From Azospirillum sp. 412522 (GTDB lineage Bacteria; Pseudomonadota; Alphaproteobacteria; Azospirillales; Azospirillaceae): DNA of 64,000 bases. The notes beneath the pieces are model-generated. The model searched no databases and was not told where the DNA came from. It saw only the letters and a program-made list of their open reading frames with translations. This document shows positions 1 to 8,996 of the stretch, one piece after another (positions within the stretch are counted from its first letter, which is position 1; each line of letters starts with the position of its first letter). The position numbers and the translations under genes are program-made. The stretch covers positions 62,001-126,000 of the forward strand of contig NZ_RWIJ01000008.1 of assembly GCF_019805165.1 (NCBI RefSeq). The letters are read 5' to 3'.

Positions 1-186
1 CCCGACAAGGATCTGATCGTCCTGAACACCGACCTGATCGAGCCGACCGCGATGGCGGGAGAGCGCCACTACACCGGTTGCCCGGCCTTCTATGCCAACG
101 GCCTGATCAACCTCTACATGGAAATCGTCCTGACGCTGGCGGCACAGTACGGCATGTATGCGCGGCTGCAGGACAGGGTGGCGTGA
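1..186 (+). CDS. C-terminal end of an unidentified protein (5' truncated)
   Basis: The first 61 codons form an open frame ending in TGA at 184-186, and the start lies outside the window. The visible part holds a segment around GERHYTGCPAF, then a mostly hydrophobic helix-like stretch (NLYMEIVLTLAAQYGMY) and a short charged tail. I do not recognise the family. The codon usage (G/C at third positions) is like that of the neighbours, so it looks like real coding sequence. The next gene begins 13 to 79 bases downstream, depending on its start, so the two could be cotranscribed. Confidence 0.6.
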   Translation, partial: PDKDLIVLNTDLIEPTAMAGERHYTGCPAFYANGLINLYMEIVLTLAAQYGMYARLQDRVA

Positions 187-265
187 CCGTTCGGCGTGAA
201 TGGGGTTCTTGACGGGACGCCGACCATGCCTATGTTGGCGTTCCGTCAGAATCGGAAGGTTTGAG

Positions 266-988
266 TTGGCGAAGAAAAGCACCCTGCGGGCGGTCACCAC
301 CACCGCGCTGGCCGATGCGATCAAGCGCAACCGCAGCCGCATGGCGACGCCATGGCAGCGCGCACTCGGCCATCTGGAAAGCGTGTTCATCGACCACGCC
401 TGCTTCCGGCTGCTCTATTCCAACACCTACCGCATCTCCCCCGACATGTACCGGGCAAGCCAGCCCTCGCCCTCGCACGTCGCGGCGGCGGCGCGCAACG
501 GGGTGAGGACGATCCTGAACCTGCGCGGCTCGCGCGACTGCGCCTCCTACCTCCTGGAGGCGGAGGCCTGCCGCGCCCATGGGCTGGAACTGGTCGATTT
601 TCCGGTGAACTCCCGCGACATGCCGAAGAAGGAGACCCTTCTGAAGGCGCGCGAGCTGTTCAGGACCATGACCTATCCGGCGCTGATGCACTGCAAGTCG
701 GGCGCCGACCGCGCCGGCTTCATGGCGACGCTGTACCTGTTCGCCCATGAAGGCCAGCCGCTCGACCGGGCGATGAAGCAGCTCTCGTGGAAATACGGCC
801 ACTTCAAGCAGGCGAAGACCGGCATCCTCGACTATTTCTTCGAGCTGTACGCCGCCTACAACCAGAAGCGCCCGATCGCGTTCTGGGATTGGGTGGAACG
901 CGTCTACGACCCGGTGGAAGCCAAGGCGAGCTTCCGCTCCCGTGAATGGGCGGACGCGGTGGTGGACCGGGTGCTGGGCCGCGAATAA
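266..988 (+). CDS. Dual-specificity/tyrosine phosphatase-like protein
   Basis: This 240-residue cytoplasmic protein carries the cysteine-phosphatase signature HCKSGADRAG, with nucleophile Cys143 and phosphate-binding Arg149 (CX5R). The preceding segments (MYRASQPSP, then GVRTILNLRG) match the start of dual-specificity phosphatase domains, and VNSRDMP holds a candidate general-acid Asp. The likely reaction is hydrolysis of a phosphotyrosine, phosphoinositide or other phosphoester; the substrate is unknown. I chose the TTG at 266 because GGAAGG lies six bases upstream. An in-frame ATG at 200 would add 22 residues but has no ribosome-binding site. There is no signal peptide. Family assignment is secure; the target is not. 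Confidence 0.85.
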   Translation: MAKKSTLRAVTTTALADAIKRNRSRMATPWQRALGHLESVFIDHACFRLLYSNTYRISPDMYRASQPSPSHVAAAARNGVRTILNLRGSRDCASYLLEAEACRAHGLELVDFPVNSRDMPKKETLLKARELFRTMTYPALMHCKSGADRAGFMATLYLFAHEGQPLDRAMKQLSWKYGHFKQAKTGILDYFFELYAAYNQKRPIAFWDWVERVYDPVEAKASFRSREWADAVVDRVLGRE

Positions 989-1012
989 GGCGGCCCGCTC
1001 ATCCGCGGCGCC

Positions 1013-1669
1013 TCAGCGGGCAACGTACCAGTCGGCGCGGTGGTTGAAGGCGACGAAGGCGTTCAGCACCGCGGCGCCCAGGATGGATGCCAGCAGCGCC
1101 TGCCAGTCCAGCACGAAGGCGGCGGCCGAGAACACCGCCAGATCGAACAGCGACTGCAGCCAGCCGGCCCGGAATCCGGTCCTCTCCTGCAGATAATAGG
1201 CGAGGATGCCGACGCCGCCGCCGCTGGCGCCGTGGCGGAACAGCCCGATCACCCCGATGCCGACGCAGAACCCGGCCAGGACCGCCGCGACATAGGGATT
1301 GATGGCGCTGAAGCTCATCATCGACGGCAACAGGCTGGACAGCACGGCGATACCGGTCACCGCGATCAGCGACCTGACCGTAAAGCCGACACCGATGCGG
1401 GCGAGAGCAAGAAAGTAAAAAGGAAGATTGACCACAAAGAACAGAATTCCGAAATCGATGCCCGTTGCGTAAGAAATCACAAAAGTAAGTCCGGCTGCCT
1501 GTCCGGTCACCAGTCCGGCGGCATGAAGAATGGCAATGCCGAACGACGTCATCACAACGCCGAACAGTTGCCCCTGTAAATTATCAAAGAAGCTATGTGC
1601 TGCTCTTGGATGATCGTAAGTGACCGATGCGGGGGATGACGAAATAGTCGAAGCAGAATTGTTCGCCAT
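1013..1669 (-). CDS. YitT family integral membrane protein
   Basis: A 218-residue polytopic membrane protein with about five or six hydrophobic helices (FGVVMTSFGIAILHAAG, FGILFFVVNLPFYFLAL, LIAVTGIAVLSSLLPS, AAVLAGFCVGIGVIG). The glycine-rich GASGGGVGILAYYLQ segment after the fourth helix is characteristic of the YitT/DUF161 family, whose transport substrate is not established. I chose the ATG at 1669 because GAGGGG lies eight bases upstream; a GTG at 1678 is possible. The gene converges on the phosphatase gene with a 24-base gap. Its 5' side contains two inverted repeats (1685-1712 and 1718-1740), so it is probably controlled by a dedicated regulator. Confidence 0.85.
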   Translation of the reverse strand: MANNSASTISSSPASVTYDHPRAAHSFFDNLQGQLFGVVMTSFGIAILHAAGLVTGQAAGLTFVISYATGIDFGILFFVVNLPFYFLALARIGVGFTVRSLIAVTGIAVLSSLLPSMMSFSAINPYVAAVLAGFCVGIGVIGLFRHGASGGGVGILAYYLQERTGFRAGWLQSLFDLAVFSAAAFVLDWQALLASILGAAVLNAFVAFNHRADWYVAR

Positions 1670-1684
1670 GCCAATCACCCCTCA

Positions 1685-1712
1685 GCGTCGCCTGTGTGTT
1701 TACACGCGACGC
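1685..1712. repeat. Hairpin upstream of the yitT-like gene
   Basis: Arms GCGTCGC (1685-1691) and GCGACGC (1706-1712) enclose an inner GTGT/ACAC pairing. It lies 16 bases before the start codon of the minus-strand gene, so it would sit in the 5' leader or overlap the promoter. It has no T tract and is not a terminator. Confidence 0.4.
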
Positions 1713-1717
1713 CCAAT

Positions 1718-1740
1718 ATAGGTCATTTTTGCTGACCTAT
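1718..1740. promoter_or_regulatory. Operator-like inverted repeat upstream of the yitT-like gene
   Basis: The perfect 8-base inverted repeat ATAGGTCA (1718-1725) and TGACCTAT (1733-1740) is separated by seven bases and lies about 50 bases upstream of the start at 1669. Size and symmetry fit a dimeric repressor site overlapping a promoter. No candidate regulator is adjacent, so the binding protein is unknown. Confidence 0.5.
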
Positions 1741-1857
1741 CCATACTTCGCTTCGGGGAGGGGACGAGCTATGCGATTTGCGGGGGCGCAGGCGCTCGGA
1801 TGGTCCTTTGGTGCCAAGGAGGCAAAGAACCATCCTGTCTAATTGGAAGTCCGAAAA

Positions 1858-2835
1858 TCAGGCGGCCAAAGTCCGCGCCAGCGTATCGCCATCGACGTTG
1901 CGACCGGACAGCACCGCGACCGTCTTCCCCGTGCGCCCCAGCCGGCCGCCGAGCACCGCGGCGACTGCCGCAGCCCCCGCCCCTTCCGCCACCACACCGA
2001 ACGAGCGGTGCAGCGCCCGCATCGCCGCGGCGATCTCGCCTTCCTCCACCTCGACCACGCGGTCGACCAAAGCGTCCACGATGGCCTGGGGCAGCTTGCC
2101 CAACGCATGGACGTTGATGCCGTCGGCCAGCGTCGGACCACCGCGTCGCGCCAGCCGCACGCCGACCACCCGCACCCACGGGCGCTGGGCCTTCACCGCG
2201 GCGGTCACGCCGGCAAGAAGCCCCCCACCGCCGACTGGTACCACCACCGTGTCCACATCGGGACGATCGGCGAGGATCTCCAGCCCGACGGTTCCCTGCC
2301 CGGCGATCACGTCGGGATCGTCATAGGGGTGGAGGAACGTCAGCCGGCGTTCGACCGCCAGTTCCAGCGCCTTGCCCTTCGCCTCGCCCACCGTGGCGCC
2401 ATGCAGCACCACCTCGGCGCCCAGCTCCGCCGTGCGCTCCACCTTGCAGCGGGGCGCCGTCTCGGGCATCACGATGGTCGCCTTCACCCCGAGACGGGCG
2501 GCGTGCAGGGCCACCCCCTGGGCATGGTTGCCGGCGGACATCGCAACCACCCCGCCGGCCCGCTCCGGCGCCGTCAGTCGCAGCAGACGGTTCAGCGCGC
2601 CGCGCTCCTTGAAGGCGCCGGTGGCCTGGAACACTTCCGCCTTCAGCCACAGATCCCGGTCGAGTGTGGGCGCATGCAGCAGAGGCGTGCGGACGATCTG
2701 GCCCGACAGCCGCCGGGCGGCGTCGGTCACGGCCGACAGCGGCAGCCATGCGGGCAAGCGGTCTTCAAGGCCGGCATGGGGAAGGGGCGTACAGACGAAC
2801 GGAATGCGCGCGGCATCGGCATGCGCGGTGAACAT
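1858..2835 (-). CDS. Threonine/serine dehydratase-like PLP enzyme
   Basis: This 325-residue fold-type II PLP enzyme has the cofactor lysine in ATGAFKERGA, an asparagine-loop motif SAGNHAQGVA and the phosphate-binding glycine loop PVGGGGLLAG. These are standard for catabolic threonine dehydratase, serine racemase and related enzymes that deaminate threonine or serine to a 2-oxoacid and ammonia. There is no C-terminal ACT domain, so it should not be the isoleucine-inhibited biosynthetic form. The ATG at 2835 gives the usual family length; an upstream in-frame GTG at 2928 would add an atypical Arg/Ser-rich leader. Substrate (threonine, serine or a hydroxy-aspartate) cannot be decided from sequence. 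Confidence 0.85.
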   Translation of the reverse strand: MFTAHADAARIPFVCTPLPHAGLEDRLPAWLPLSAVTDAARRLSGQIVRTPLLHAPTLDRDLWLKAEVFQATGAFKERGALNRLLRLTAPERAGGVVAMSAGNHAQGVALHAARLGVKATIVMPETAPRCKVERTAELGAEVVLHGATVGEAKGKALELAVERRLTFLHPYDDPDVIAGQGTVGLEILADRPDVDTVVVPVGGGGLLAGVTAAVKAQRPWVRVVGVRLARRGGPTLADGINVHALGKLPQAIVDALVDRVVEVEEGEIAAAMRALHRSFGVVAEGAGAAAVAAVLGGRLGRTGKTVAVLSGRNVDGDTLARTLAA

Positions 2836-3216
2836 CGCGGGGATCCTCGGCGAACGATTTTTGGAGTAGGACGGGCGTGCCCCGGACCGCCTCAGCGGAC
2901 CGGGTGAATAATTCGCGCCGAGCCACACATTCGCTCGCCGAAACGGGCGCCGAGATTCGACGCCGCAACAGCGGTCAAACCATTGGACTTGTCATGAACC
3001 GGATTGAGGGTCCCGGTAACCACAGGGTGCAGCCACACGCCACACGCTCCACACGACCATTGAACACGAAGACGGCAACTCTCCGACGCTTCAGAGCGCC
3101 GGGCCGGTAATTCGCATTCGCATGGTGTCGGTGGTCTTCATGGGATCTGCATACCCGTTGCCGCCGCGGCGGTCAAGCCGTCATTGCCCAAAATGTCGAG
3201 AGGCCGATGCCGGCGC
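2836..3216. other. 381-base intergenic region with no recognised gene
   Basis: This gap lies between the start of the dehydratase gene and the end of the diguanylate cyclase gene, both on the minus strand. It must contain the dehydratase promoter, but I see no convincing promoter hexamers. A 12-base GC palindrome (CCGCCGCGGCGG, 3161-3172) lies downstream of the cyclase stop but lacks a T tract. No protein-like open frame with neighbouring codon usage was found. Confidence 0.5.
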
Positions 3217-4689
3217 TCAGGTCACCTCGACGCGGTTGCGGCCAAGGGCCTTGGCGCGGTAGAGCGCCTGATCGGCCCGGCCCAGCACGCTTTCCACCGT
3301 ATCCTCCAGCGGACGCAGTTCGGTCAGGCCGAAGCTTCCGGTCAGTTGGAAGCTTCGGCCGTCGGGCAGCGCGATCGCCAGGGCGGCCAGACCGCGCCGC
3401 AGCCGCTCCGCGATCGCCGCGCCGTCTTCGCGCGCGGTGTCCGGCAGCAGGATGGCGAACTCCTCCCCGCCGATGCGGCCGATCTGGTCGGTGACGCGCA
3501 GATGGCCGCGAATCTCATCGACCACCGTGCGAATCGCGATATCCCCCGCACCGTGGCCCATCTCGTCATTGATCCGCTTGAAATGGTCGATGTCGAGCAT
3601 GACGAGGCAGACCGCCCCGGAACTCCGCCGGTCTTCCGGCGCGCCTCCATGCCCTGCCAGCAGCCTTCCCAGCAGATCGATTATGTATCGGCGGTTGTGG
3701 GCGCCGCTCAACGGATCGGTGGTGGCGAGACGCTGCAGTTCGCGCTCCATCCGCCGACGCTCGGTGATGTCGGTGGCGATGCCGATCATCCCGGCCGCCG
3801 AACCATCCGGCGTGACCAGCGGACGCTTCACCACCAGCAGTTCACGCGCGTCGCCGGTCGCGCCCAACACGCTGGTCTCGAAGGAGAAGCTGTCCGTGCG
3901 GGCCGGTGCCTGCTCCGAAGCGGCTTCTCCGTAAAGCAACCAGTCGCTTCCGTCGGCATTCGGAAACTGCTCGCGGAAGGCGCGGTTGCACAGGGCGTAG
4001 CGGCCCGCGGCATCCTTGTACCACACCGGGCTCGGCATCAGTTCGACCAGATTCTCGATGAAACGGCGCTGCTCCTCGGCGAGGGCGGTCTGCCGCTCCA
4101 GCTCGGCGGTGCGTTCGGCGACACGGTGCTCCAACGACTGGTTCAGCATCTCGATGGTGACGAGATCGCGCCAGCCGCGCACGGCCCCGACCAGGCTGGT
4201 GAAGAGCTTCCGGGCGGTCAGCTCCGACTTGCTCTTATAGTCGTTGATGTCATAGGCGACGATGACCTCCCGCTCCGGAGCCTGTCCGGGCTGGCCGGTC
4301 CGCAGGATGATGCGGATGTGCCGATTGCCCAGGTCGTGCCGGATGTGATGGACCAGACGCAGTCCGGCATCCTGGGTCTCCATCACCACGTCGAGAAGAA
4401 CCACGGGCAGATCCGTCCGCTCGGCCAGGATCGCCCGCGCCTCCGCCGCGGAAAAGGCGCTGACGATGGCGAAGCGGCGGCCTTCGAACTCGAAATCGTT
4501 CAGCAGCAGGCGCGTCATCGCGTGCACCTGCTCGTCGTCGTCGACCACCAGGACCGGCCAGGGGACCGAAGCCAGGGACAACGGTGCCGGCCCCGGCCCG
4601 GCCTCGTCGCCATCGAACATCAGATCGTCGGGAGACATGGTTCCTGAGGAGGCCTTCCCAGATGAGGGTTGCATAGGACGGTGGCTCAC
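3217..4689 (-). CDS. Response regulator diguanylate cyclase (REC-PAS-GGDEF)
   Basis: A 490-residue cytoplasmic protein. Residues about 45-165 form a receiver-like domain with acidic pocket VVDDDE and candidate phosphoacceptor Asp near 99 in LLDVVM. A coiled segment leads to a PAS domain (about 215-325, ending ATDITERRR) and a GGDEF domain (about 335-490). The active site is intact (RIGGEEFAIL), and RVTD five residues before it is a c-di-GMP product-inhibition I-site. It should make c-di-GMP from two GTP when phosphorylated. Its GTG start overlaps the stop of the preceding binding-protein gene (GTGA), indicating translational coupling; an ATG five codons later is an alternative. The obvious kinase partner is two genes upstream. 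Confidence 0.9.
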   Translation of the reverse strand: MSHRPMQPSSGKASSGTMSPDDLMFDGDEAGPGPAPLSLASVPWPVLVVDDDEQVHAMTRLLLNDFEFEGRRFAIVSAFSAAEARAILAERTDLPVVLLDVVMETQDAGLRLVHHIRHDLGNRHIRIILRTGQPGQAPEREVIVAYDINDYKSKSELTARKLFTSLVGAVRGWRDLVTIEMLNQSLEHRVAERTAELERQTALAEEQRRFIENLVELMPSPVWYKDAAGRYALCNRAFREQFPNADGSDWLLYGEAASEQAPARTDSFSFETSVLGATGDARELLVVKRPLVTPDGSAAGMIGIATDITERRRMERELQRLATTDPLSGAHNRRYIIDLLGRLLAGHGGAPEDRRSSGAVCLVMLDIDHFKRINDEMGHGAGDIAIRTVVDEIRGHLRVTDQIGRIGGEEFAILLPDTAREDGAAIAERLRRGLAALAIALPDGRSFQLTGSFGLTELRPLEDTVESVLGRADQALYRAKALGRNRVEVT

Positions 4690-6308
4690 TGGGTTTCGAT
4701 GTCGACGCCTGAAAAATCCTGAGTGAATATATTGTTCGTATAGTTCTTCACTTCTTTACGATGGACGACGGCGATGATCGAGTTGGCGATGGGAAACCAC
4801 GGGATCTCCCGATGGAAAATGCGCTGTGCTTCGCGATAGTGGACGGTGCGCTGTTCGATGTCGGTGGTGACCTTGGCTTTCGTGATCCGCTCCTCGAAAT
4901 CGGGATTGCACCACCTCGCGATGTTGGCACCGCCGGGACGCACCGCACCGCAGCTGAGCAGGAAATACAGGAAATTGTCGGGATCGCCGTTATCGCCGGT
5001 CCAGCCATACATGACCATATCCGGGTCGCCCTGCGTCGCCTGACGGCGATAGTTGCCCCAGCTTTCGGTCTTCAGAGTCACCTTGATGCCGATACGCTCC
5101 AGATTCTCCCGGATCATTTCGGCGGCGCGCTTCCCATTGGGCAGATAGGGGCGCGTGACCGGCGTGTACCAGAGGTCGAGGTCGAATCCTTCGGAATGGC
5201 CGGCCTCGACCAGCAGGCTGCGGGCCGCCGCCGGATCGAACGGATAATCCTTGATTTCATCCTCGTAGGACCACATGCCGGGCGGGATCGGAGATTTGGC
5301 CGGCATGCCGCCATTCTGATAAACCGCATCGACCAGGGTGCGCTTGTCGATCGCCAGGGTGATCGCCCGCCTTACCCGGACATCGTCCAGCGGCGGCTTC
5401 CGGGTGTTGAACGCCATATAGGCGACGTTCCGCCCGTCGCGCTGTTCGATCACCAGATTGGGATCCTTCTCGATACTCCCCAGCTCGGCCGGGTTGGGGA
5501 AGATCATCACCTGGCACTCGCCGGACCGCAGCTTGTTCAGGCGGACCGGGATGTTCGGCGTGATCGAGTAGATCAGATTGTCCAGCGGCTGGCGCCCCCG
5601 CCAATAGCCGTCGAAGGCCTTGTAGCGGATCGCCACGTCCTTCTGGTAGGAAACCAGCCGGAACGGCCCCGTGCCGATGGGCTTTTCGTCGAACAGGTCC
5701 GGCCGTCCGGCCTTCATCAGGGCATCGGCATATTCGGCGGACTGGATCGACAGGAACGGCATCGCCAGATCGGCCAGGAAGGGGGCTTCCGGGTGGTCCA
5801 GCGTGATGCGGACGGTGTGGTCGTCCAGCTTCTCCACCGATTTCAGAAGGGTCGGCAGCCCCATGTCCCTGAAGTAGTCGTAAGTTGCCGGCCCGACATT
5901 GTGATAGGGGTGGTCGTCCTTCCATTGACGTTCGATGCTGAACAGCACGTCGTCGGCGTTGAACGGCCGGCTCGGGGTGAACAGCTCGCTGGAATGGAAG
6001 TTCACATTCCGGCGCAGACGGAAATCATAGACCAGCCCATCCGCCGAAACACTGTAGGACTCGGCCAGGCCGCTGGCCATGACCTGCCCCGTCGGCCCGA
6101 GTTCGACCAGATTGTTGAACAGCGGTGTCGCCGCATTCACGGTGGTGCCCGAGGTCGACAGCTGGGCGTTGAAGCTCTGCGGGTTTCCCTCGGTGCAGTA
6201 AACCAGGGACTTGTCGGCCAAAGCCGGGCCGGACAGGCCCGCGATACCGGCAAGAACAGCCGCCGCCGTCGCAAGACTCCGCCTCACTGTCTTCAACGGC
6301 ACAGGCAT
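4686..6308 (-). CDS. Family-5 (oligopeptide/dipeptide-type) periplasmic binding protein
   Basis: A 540-residue exported protein with a typical signal peptide (basic start, hydrophobic core LATAAAVLAGIAGL, cleavage near ALA-DK). The mature part has family hallmarks such as YCTEGNPQSFNAQL, the FNADDVLFSIERQ segment and AYMAFNTRKPPLDDVRVRRAI. It matches dipeptide/oligopeptide/heme-type DppA proteins. No permease or ATPase gene is nearby. Instead the ATG directly follows the TGA of the histidine kinase gene, and the diguanylate cyclase overlaps its end. The likely role is ligand sensing: presenting a peptide-like ligand to the kinase sensor domain, as TorT does for TorS. The ligand is unknown. 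Confidence 0.9.
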   Translation of the reverse strand: MPVPLKTVRRSLATAAAVLAGIAGLSGPALADKSLVYCTEGNPQSFNAQLSTSGTTVNAATPLFNNLVELGPTGQVMASGLAESYSVSADGLVYDFRLRRNVNFHSSELFTPSRPFNADDVLFSIERQWKDDHPYHNVGPATYDYFRDMGLPTLLKSVEKLDDHTVRITLDHPEAPFLADLAMPFLSIQSAEYADALMKAGRPDLFDEKPIGTGPFRLVSYQKDVAIRYKAFDGYWRGRQPLDNLIYSITPNIPVRLNKLRSGECQVMIFPNPAELGSIEKDPNLVIEQRDGRNVAYMAFNTRKPPLDDVRVRRAITLAIDKRTLVDAVYQNGGMPAKSPIPPGMWSYEDEIKDYPFDPAAARSLLVEAGHSEGFDLDLWYTPVTRPYLPNGKRAAEMIRENLERIGIKVTLKTESWGNYRRQATQGDPDMVMYGWTGDNGDPDNFLYFLLSCGAVRPGGANIARWCNPDFEERITKAKVTTDIEQRTVHYREAQRIFHREIPWFPIANSIIAVVHRKEVKNYTNNIFTQDFSGVDIETQ

Positions 6309-8996
6309 TCACTGCTCCTGCGGGGATGTCGCTGCGGTGGCTGCGGCCATGTTATCAGTGGTGAATCGTCGTGGAAAGCGAATGGTGAAGCGCACGCCGT
6401 GGCCGGGAAAACTCTCCACCGCAACCTTGCCTCCAAGCCGATTCACCACAAGATTGTAAACGATGTGGAGCCCAAGTCCGGTGCTGCCCGCGCCACGCCG
6501 GGTGGTGAAGAACGGATCGAACACCCGCCCCAGATCGGCCGGCGCGATTCCCCGGCCATCGTCGGTGTAGAACAGGGTCACCATGTCCGGCGTCTGAACG
6601 GTGACGGCGATCAGCAGATTGCCCTGCTGCCCTTCCCGATAGGCGTGGGTGATGGAGTTCATCACCAGATTGGTCAGGATCTGCGCCAGGACGCCGGGGT
6701 AGCCGTCGATCTCGATCGTTTCGGGGCACTCCACCCTCAAGGTGTGGCCTGCCCGGCGCCAGGACGGGCTGAGGCTGGTCGCCAGATCCTCCAGATAGGG
6801 CTTCAGCAGGAAAAGCCGCTCCTCGCCACTGGTCTGGTCGGCGGCGACCTGCTTGAAGCTCTGCACCAGATCACAGGCCTGCCCAAGGTTCAGCACCAGC
6901 AGCCGGGCGATTTCGTCCGCCGTCTCCTGGAACTCGGCAAAGTCGCTGCGGCGCAGGTTGCCCCCGCTCGCCTGGCTTGCCAGGACGGCCAGACGGTCCT
7001 GCAGATGGGTGGCTCCCATCAGGGAGTTGCCGAGCGGCGTGTTGATCTCGTGCGCCACCCCGGCGACCAGGGCGCCCAGCGACGCCATCTTCTCCGCCTG
7101 GATCAGGTCGGCCTGGGTCCGGCGCAGATCTTCCAGGGCACGGTCGGCACGGTCCTTCGCCTGCCGGGCCGCCTGTTCGCGCAGGCCGATCTCGCGGATG
7201 AAGAAGGCGGCGGCGCGCGCCATCGCGCCGAATTCGTCCTGGCGGCGGGTGCCGTCGATCGGGCCGGCCAGCGGGTCCTCGGCCAGCCGGGTCATCTGCC
7301 GCTGGAGGCGCAGGACCGGCCGGCTGATCGACCGCGCCACCACCGCCGCGGCACCGCCGCCCAGCAGCAGGCCGATGGTCGCCCCGATGACCAGGATGCG
7401 GGTCAGCAGCTCGCCGATGCGCGCAGCCTCGTCGCGAAAGGTCTCGTCCAGTTCCCGGGCGGTTTCGACCAGAGTGCCGGCATCGCGGTCCATGGCGATC
7501 AGAAGCTGGTTCAGGTGACGCAGGCCTTCCGCCGTGCGTCGGAGGCTGTCGCGCCAGTTGCGGATGGCCGACAGGACCTCGTCCTGCAGCAGAGGCGCCA
7601 TCGGCAGGTCACTCACCGTCGCCAGCAGCGCACCGGCATCGGCAACGATCCGGTCGGCCCCCTCGGCGTCGCGCACCGCCACGGCGTCGGCGGCCCGCCG
7701 CCCCAGGCGCAGCGCGACGACGGCGACGTTCTGGGTCTCCTGCTCGGTGTCGTTGGCCTGGATGGCGTAGGCGATCAACTGCACCACCTCGTCCTGGATG
7801 GCGGTGTATCCCGTGGACTTCACCGTCAGGATGCGGGCAGTCAGCGCCTCGATGGCCGACGCCGCCTCCGCTCCGGCGCGCTGAGCCGCTTCGAGTGCCG
7901 ACTGGGCCGCGGCGACGCGGGCCTGGGTCCGATACAGCCCCTCCAACGGCGGACGCAGGGACGGCAGAAGGGAGGACAGGAACGTCACGTCGGGTTGACG
8001 ATCCAGCGTGCCGGTCAACACCAGCGCCCGGACCACCGGCAGCGAGCGGATGACCTGCTCCGCCACCATCCGCTCGCCCAAAGTCCCGGCCGAGGCTCCG
8101 TCACCGCCCCGGTCGGCACCTACCCCCGCTGCCGCGCGGGCCGTCGATTCAAAGCGGTCCAGAGCCACGTCACGCTCCGCGCGCGCTCCGCGCAGTTCGG
8201 CGACGGCTTCCTGCAACCCGACAACCGTGGATGCATAGCGGGCGGCCGCCTCCTTCGCCGGATAGCGGTCGACCAGCGGATCGGTCCGCCCCAGACCGGC
8301 CTGCAGGCGGTCGGCCGTTGCCGTCAGCCTGTCGGTGGCGATCCGGAAATCGGCCTGGGTCAGGGGGCGTCCGCTGCCGGACGGACCGGTGCCCAAACCG
8401 AGTGCGGCGACATGCTGGGCCTCGGCGCGCTGCAAATCCAGCATCGCCTCGCGGAGTTCATGGGCGCCGTCGACCACGTCGCGGCTGTCGCGCAGGCGCC
8501 GGTCGGCCTCGGTCAGCGAGCCCAGGGAATCGACGTTGGCGGCATGCTGCCGTTCACGGGCGCGGTCGGTCAGCGCCATCAGCGTGGCGGCGTGGAGACC
8601 CATGTCGGCCACCGCCGAATCGTTCGCCGCCGTCACCTGGATAAAGCTGCGCATCTGATCGACGTAACGCGCCAGCACGGCGTTGGCACGCTCCACCTCC
8701 GGCCGGTGGGCGCTGGCGGAGCCGGCCGCGTCCAGGCGATGCAGTTCGGCAGCCGCCGAGTTCGACATCTTTTCAAAGATGTCGGCACGGCCTGCGCGGT
8801 CGGCAGGCGCCACCTGGAGATAGTCGATGCGCGCGGCCGTCGCCGCCAGCACGTCGCGGTAGACGGACCCGGCGAGCACCGCCGACTCGTAAACCCGCTC
8901 GCTCCGGGCCAGCAGCAACCCGGCGGCAACCGCGATCACCGCCGCGACGACGACGGGCACGCCTCCGACGACGGCAATGCGTGAGCGAATCCTCAT
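6309..8996 (-). CDS. Membrane histidine kinase with large periplasmic helical sensor
   Basis: An 895-residue sensor kinase. TM1 lies at about 9-30 and is followed by an unusually long periplasmic region (about 31-520). This is Ala/Arg-rich and predicted helical, like TorS-type sensors that bind a periplasmic binding protein. TM2 at about 525-550 leads into a HAMP domain (SISRPVLRLQRQM), a coiled coil and a dimerisation domain with phosphorylatable His in GVAHEINTPLG (near 649). The ATPase domain has N box NLVMNSITHAY, G1 DDGRGIA and G2 GSTGLGLHIV. There is no attached receiver or Hpt domain; the receiver is supplied by the REC-GGDEF protein in the same operon. It heads the operon HK-SBP-DGC. 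Confidence 0.92.
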   Translation of the reverse strand: MRIRSRIAVVGGVPVVVAAVIAVAAGLLLARSERVYESAVLAGSVYRDVLAATAARIDYLQVAPADRAGRADIFEKMSNSAAAELHRLDAAGSASAHRPEVERANAVLARYVDQMRSFIQVTAANDSAVADMGLHAATLMALTDRARERQHAANVDSLGSLTEADRRLRDSRDVVDGAHELREAMLDLQRAEAQHVAALGLGTGPSGSGRPLTQADFRIATDRLTATADRLQAGLGRTDPLVDRYPAKEAAARYASTVVGLQEAVAELRGARAERDVALDRFESTARAAAGVGADRGGDGASAGTLGERMVAEQVIRSLPVVRALVLTGTLDRQPDVTFLSSLLPSLRPPLEGLYRTQARVAAAQSALEAAQRAGAEAASAIEALTARILTVKSTGYTAIQDEVVQLIAYAIQANDTEQETQNVAVVALRLGRRAADAVAVRDAEGADRIVADAGALLATVSDLPMAPLLQDEVLSAIRNWRDSLRRTAEGLRHLNQLLIAMDRDAGTLVETARELDETFRDEAARIGELLTRILVIGATIGLLLGGGAAAVVARSISRPVLRLQRQMTRLAEDPLAGPIDGTRRQDEFGAMARAAAFFIREIGLREQAARQAKDRADRALEDLRRTQADLIQAEKMASLGALVAGVAHEINTPLGNSLMGATHLQDRLAVLASQASGGNLRRSDFAEFQETADEIARLLVLNLGQACDLVQSFKQVAADQTSGEERLFLLKPYLEDLATSLSPSWRRAGHTLRVECPETIEIDGYPGVLAQILTNLVMNSITHAYREGQQGNLLIAVTVQTPDMVTLFYTDDGRGIAPADLGRVFDPFFTTRRGAGSTGLGLHIVYNLVVNRLGGKVAVESFPGHGVRFTIRFPRRFTTDNMAAATAATSPQEQ

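Noticed and set aside
3161..3172. GC palindrome CCGCCGCGGCGG as terminator of the diguanylate cyclase gene
   Set aside because: The 12-base palindrome has no loop or T tract, and such GC-only palindromes are expected by chance in this composition.
4761..8984. Very long open frame (over 1,400 codons) on the plus strand opposite the binding protein and kinase genes
   Set aside because: It is antisense to two convincing genes and its translation is Gly/Arg/His/Gln-rich without domain motifs. In GC-rich DNA the complementary frame often lacks stops.
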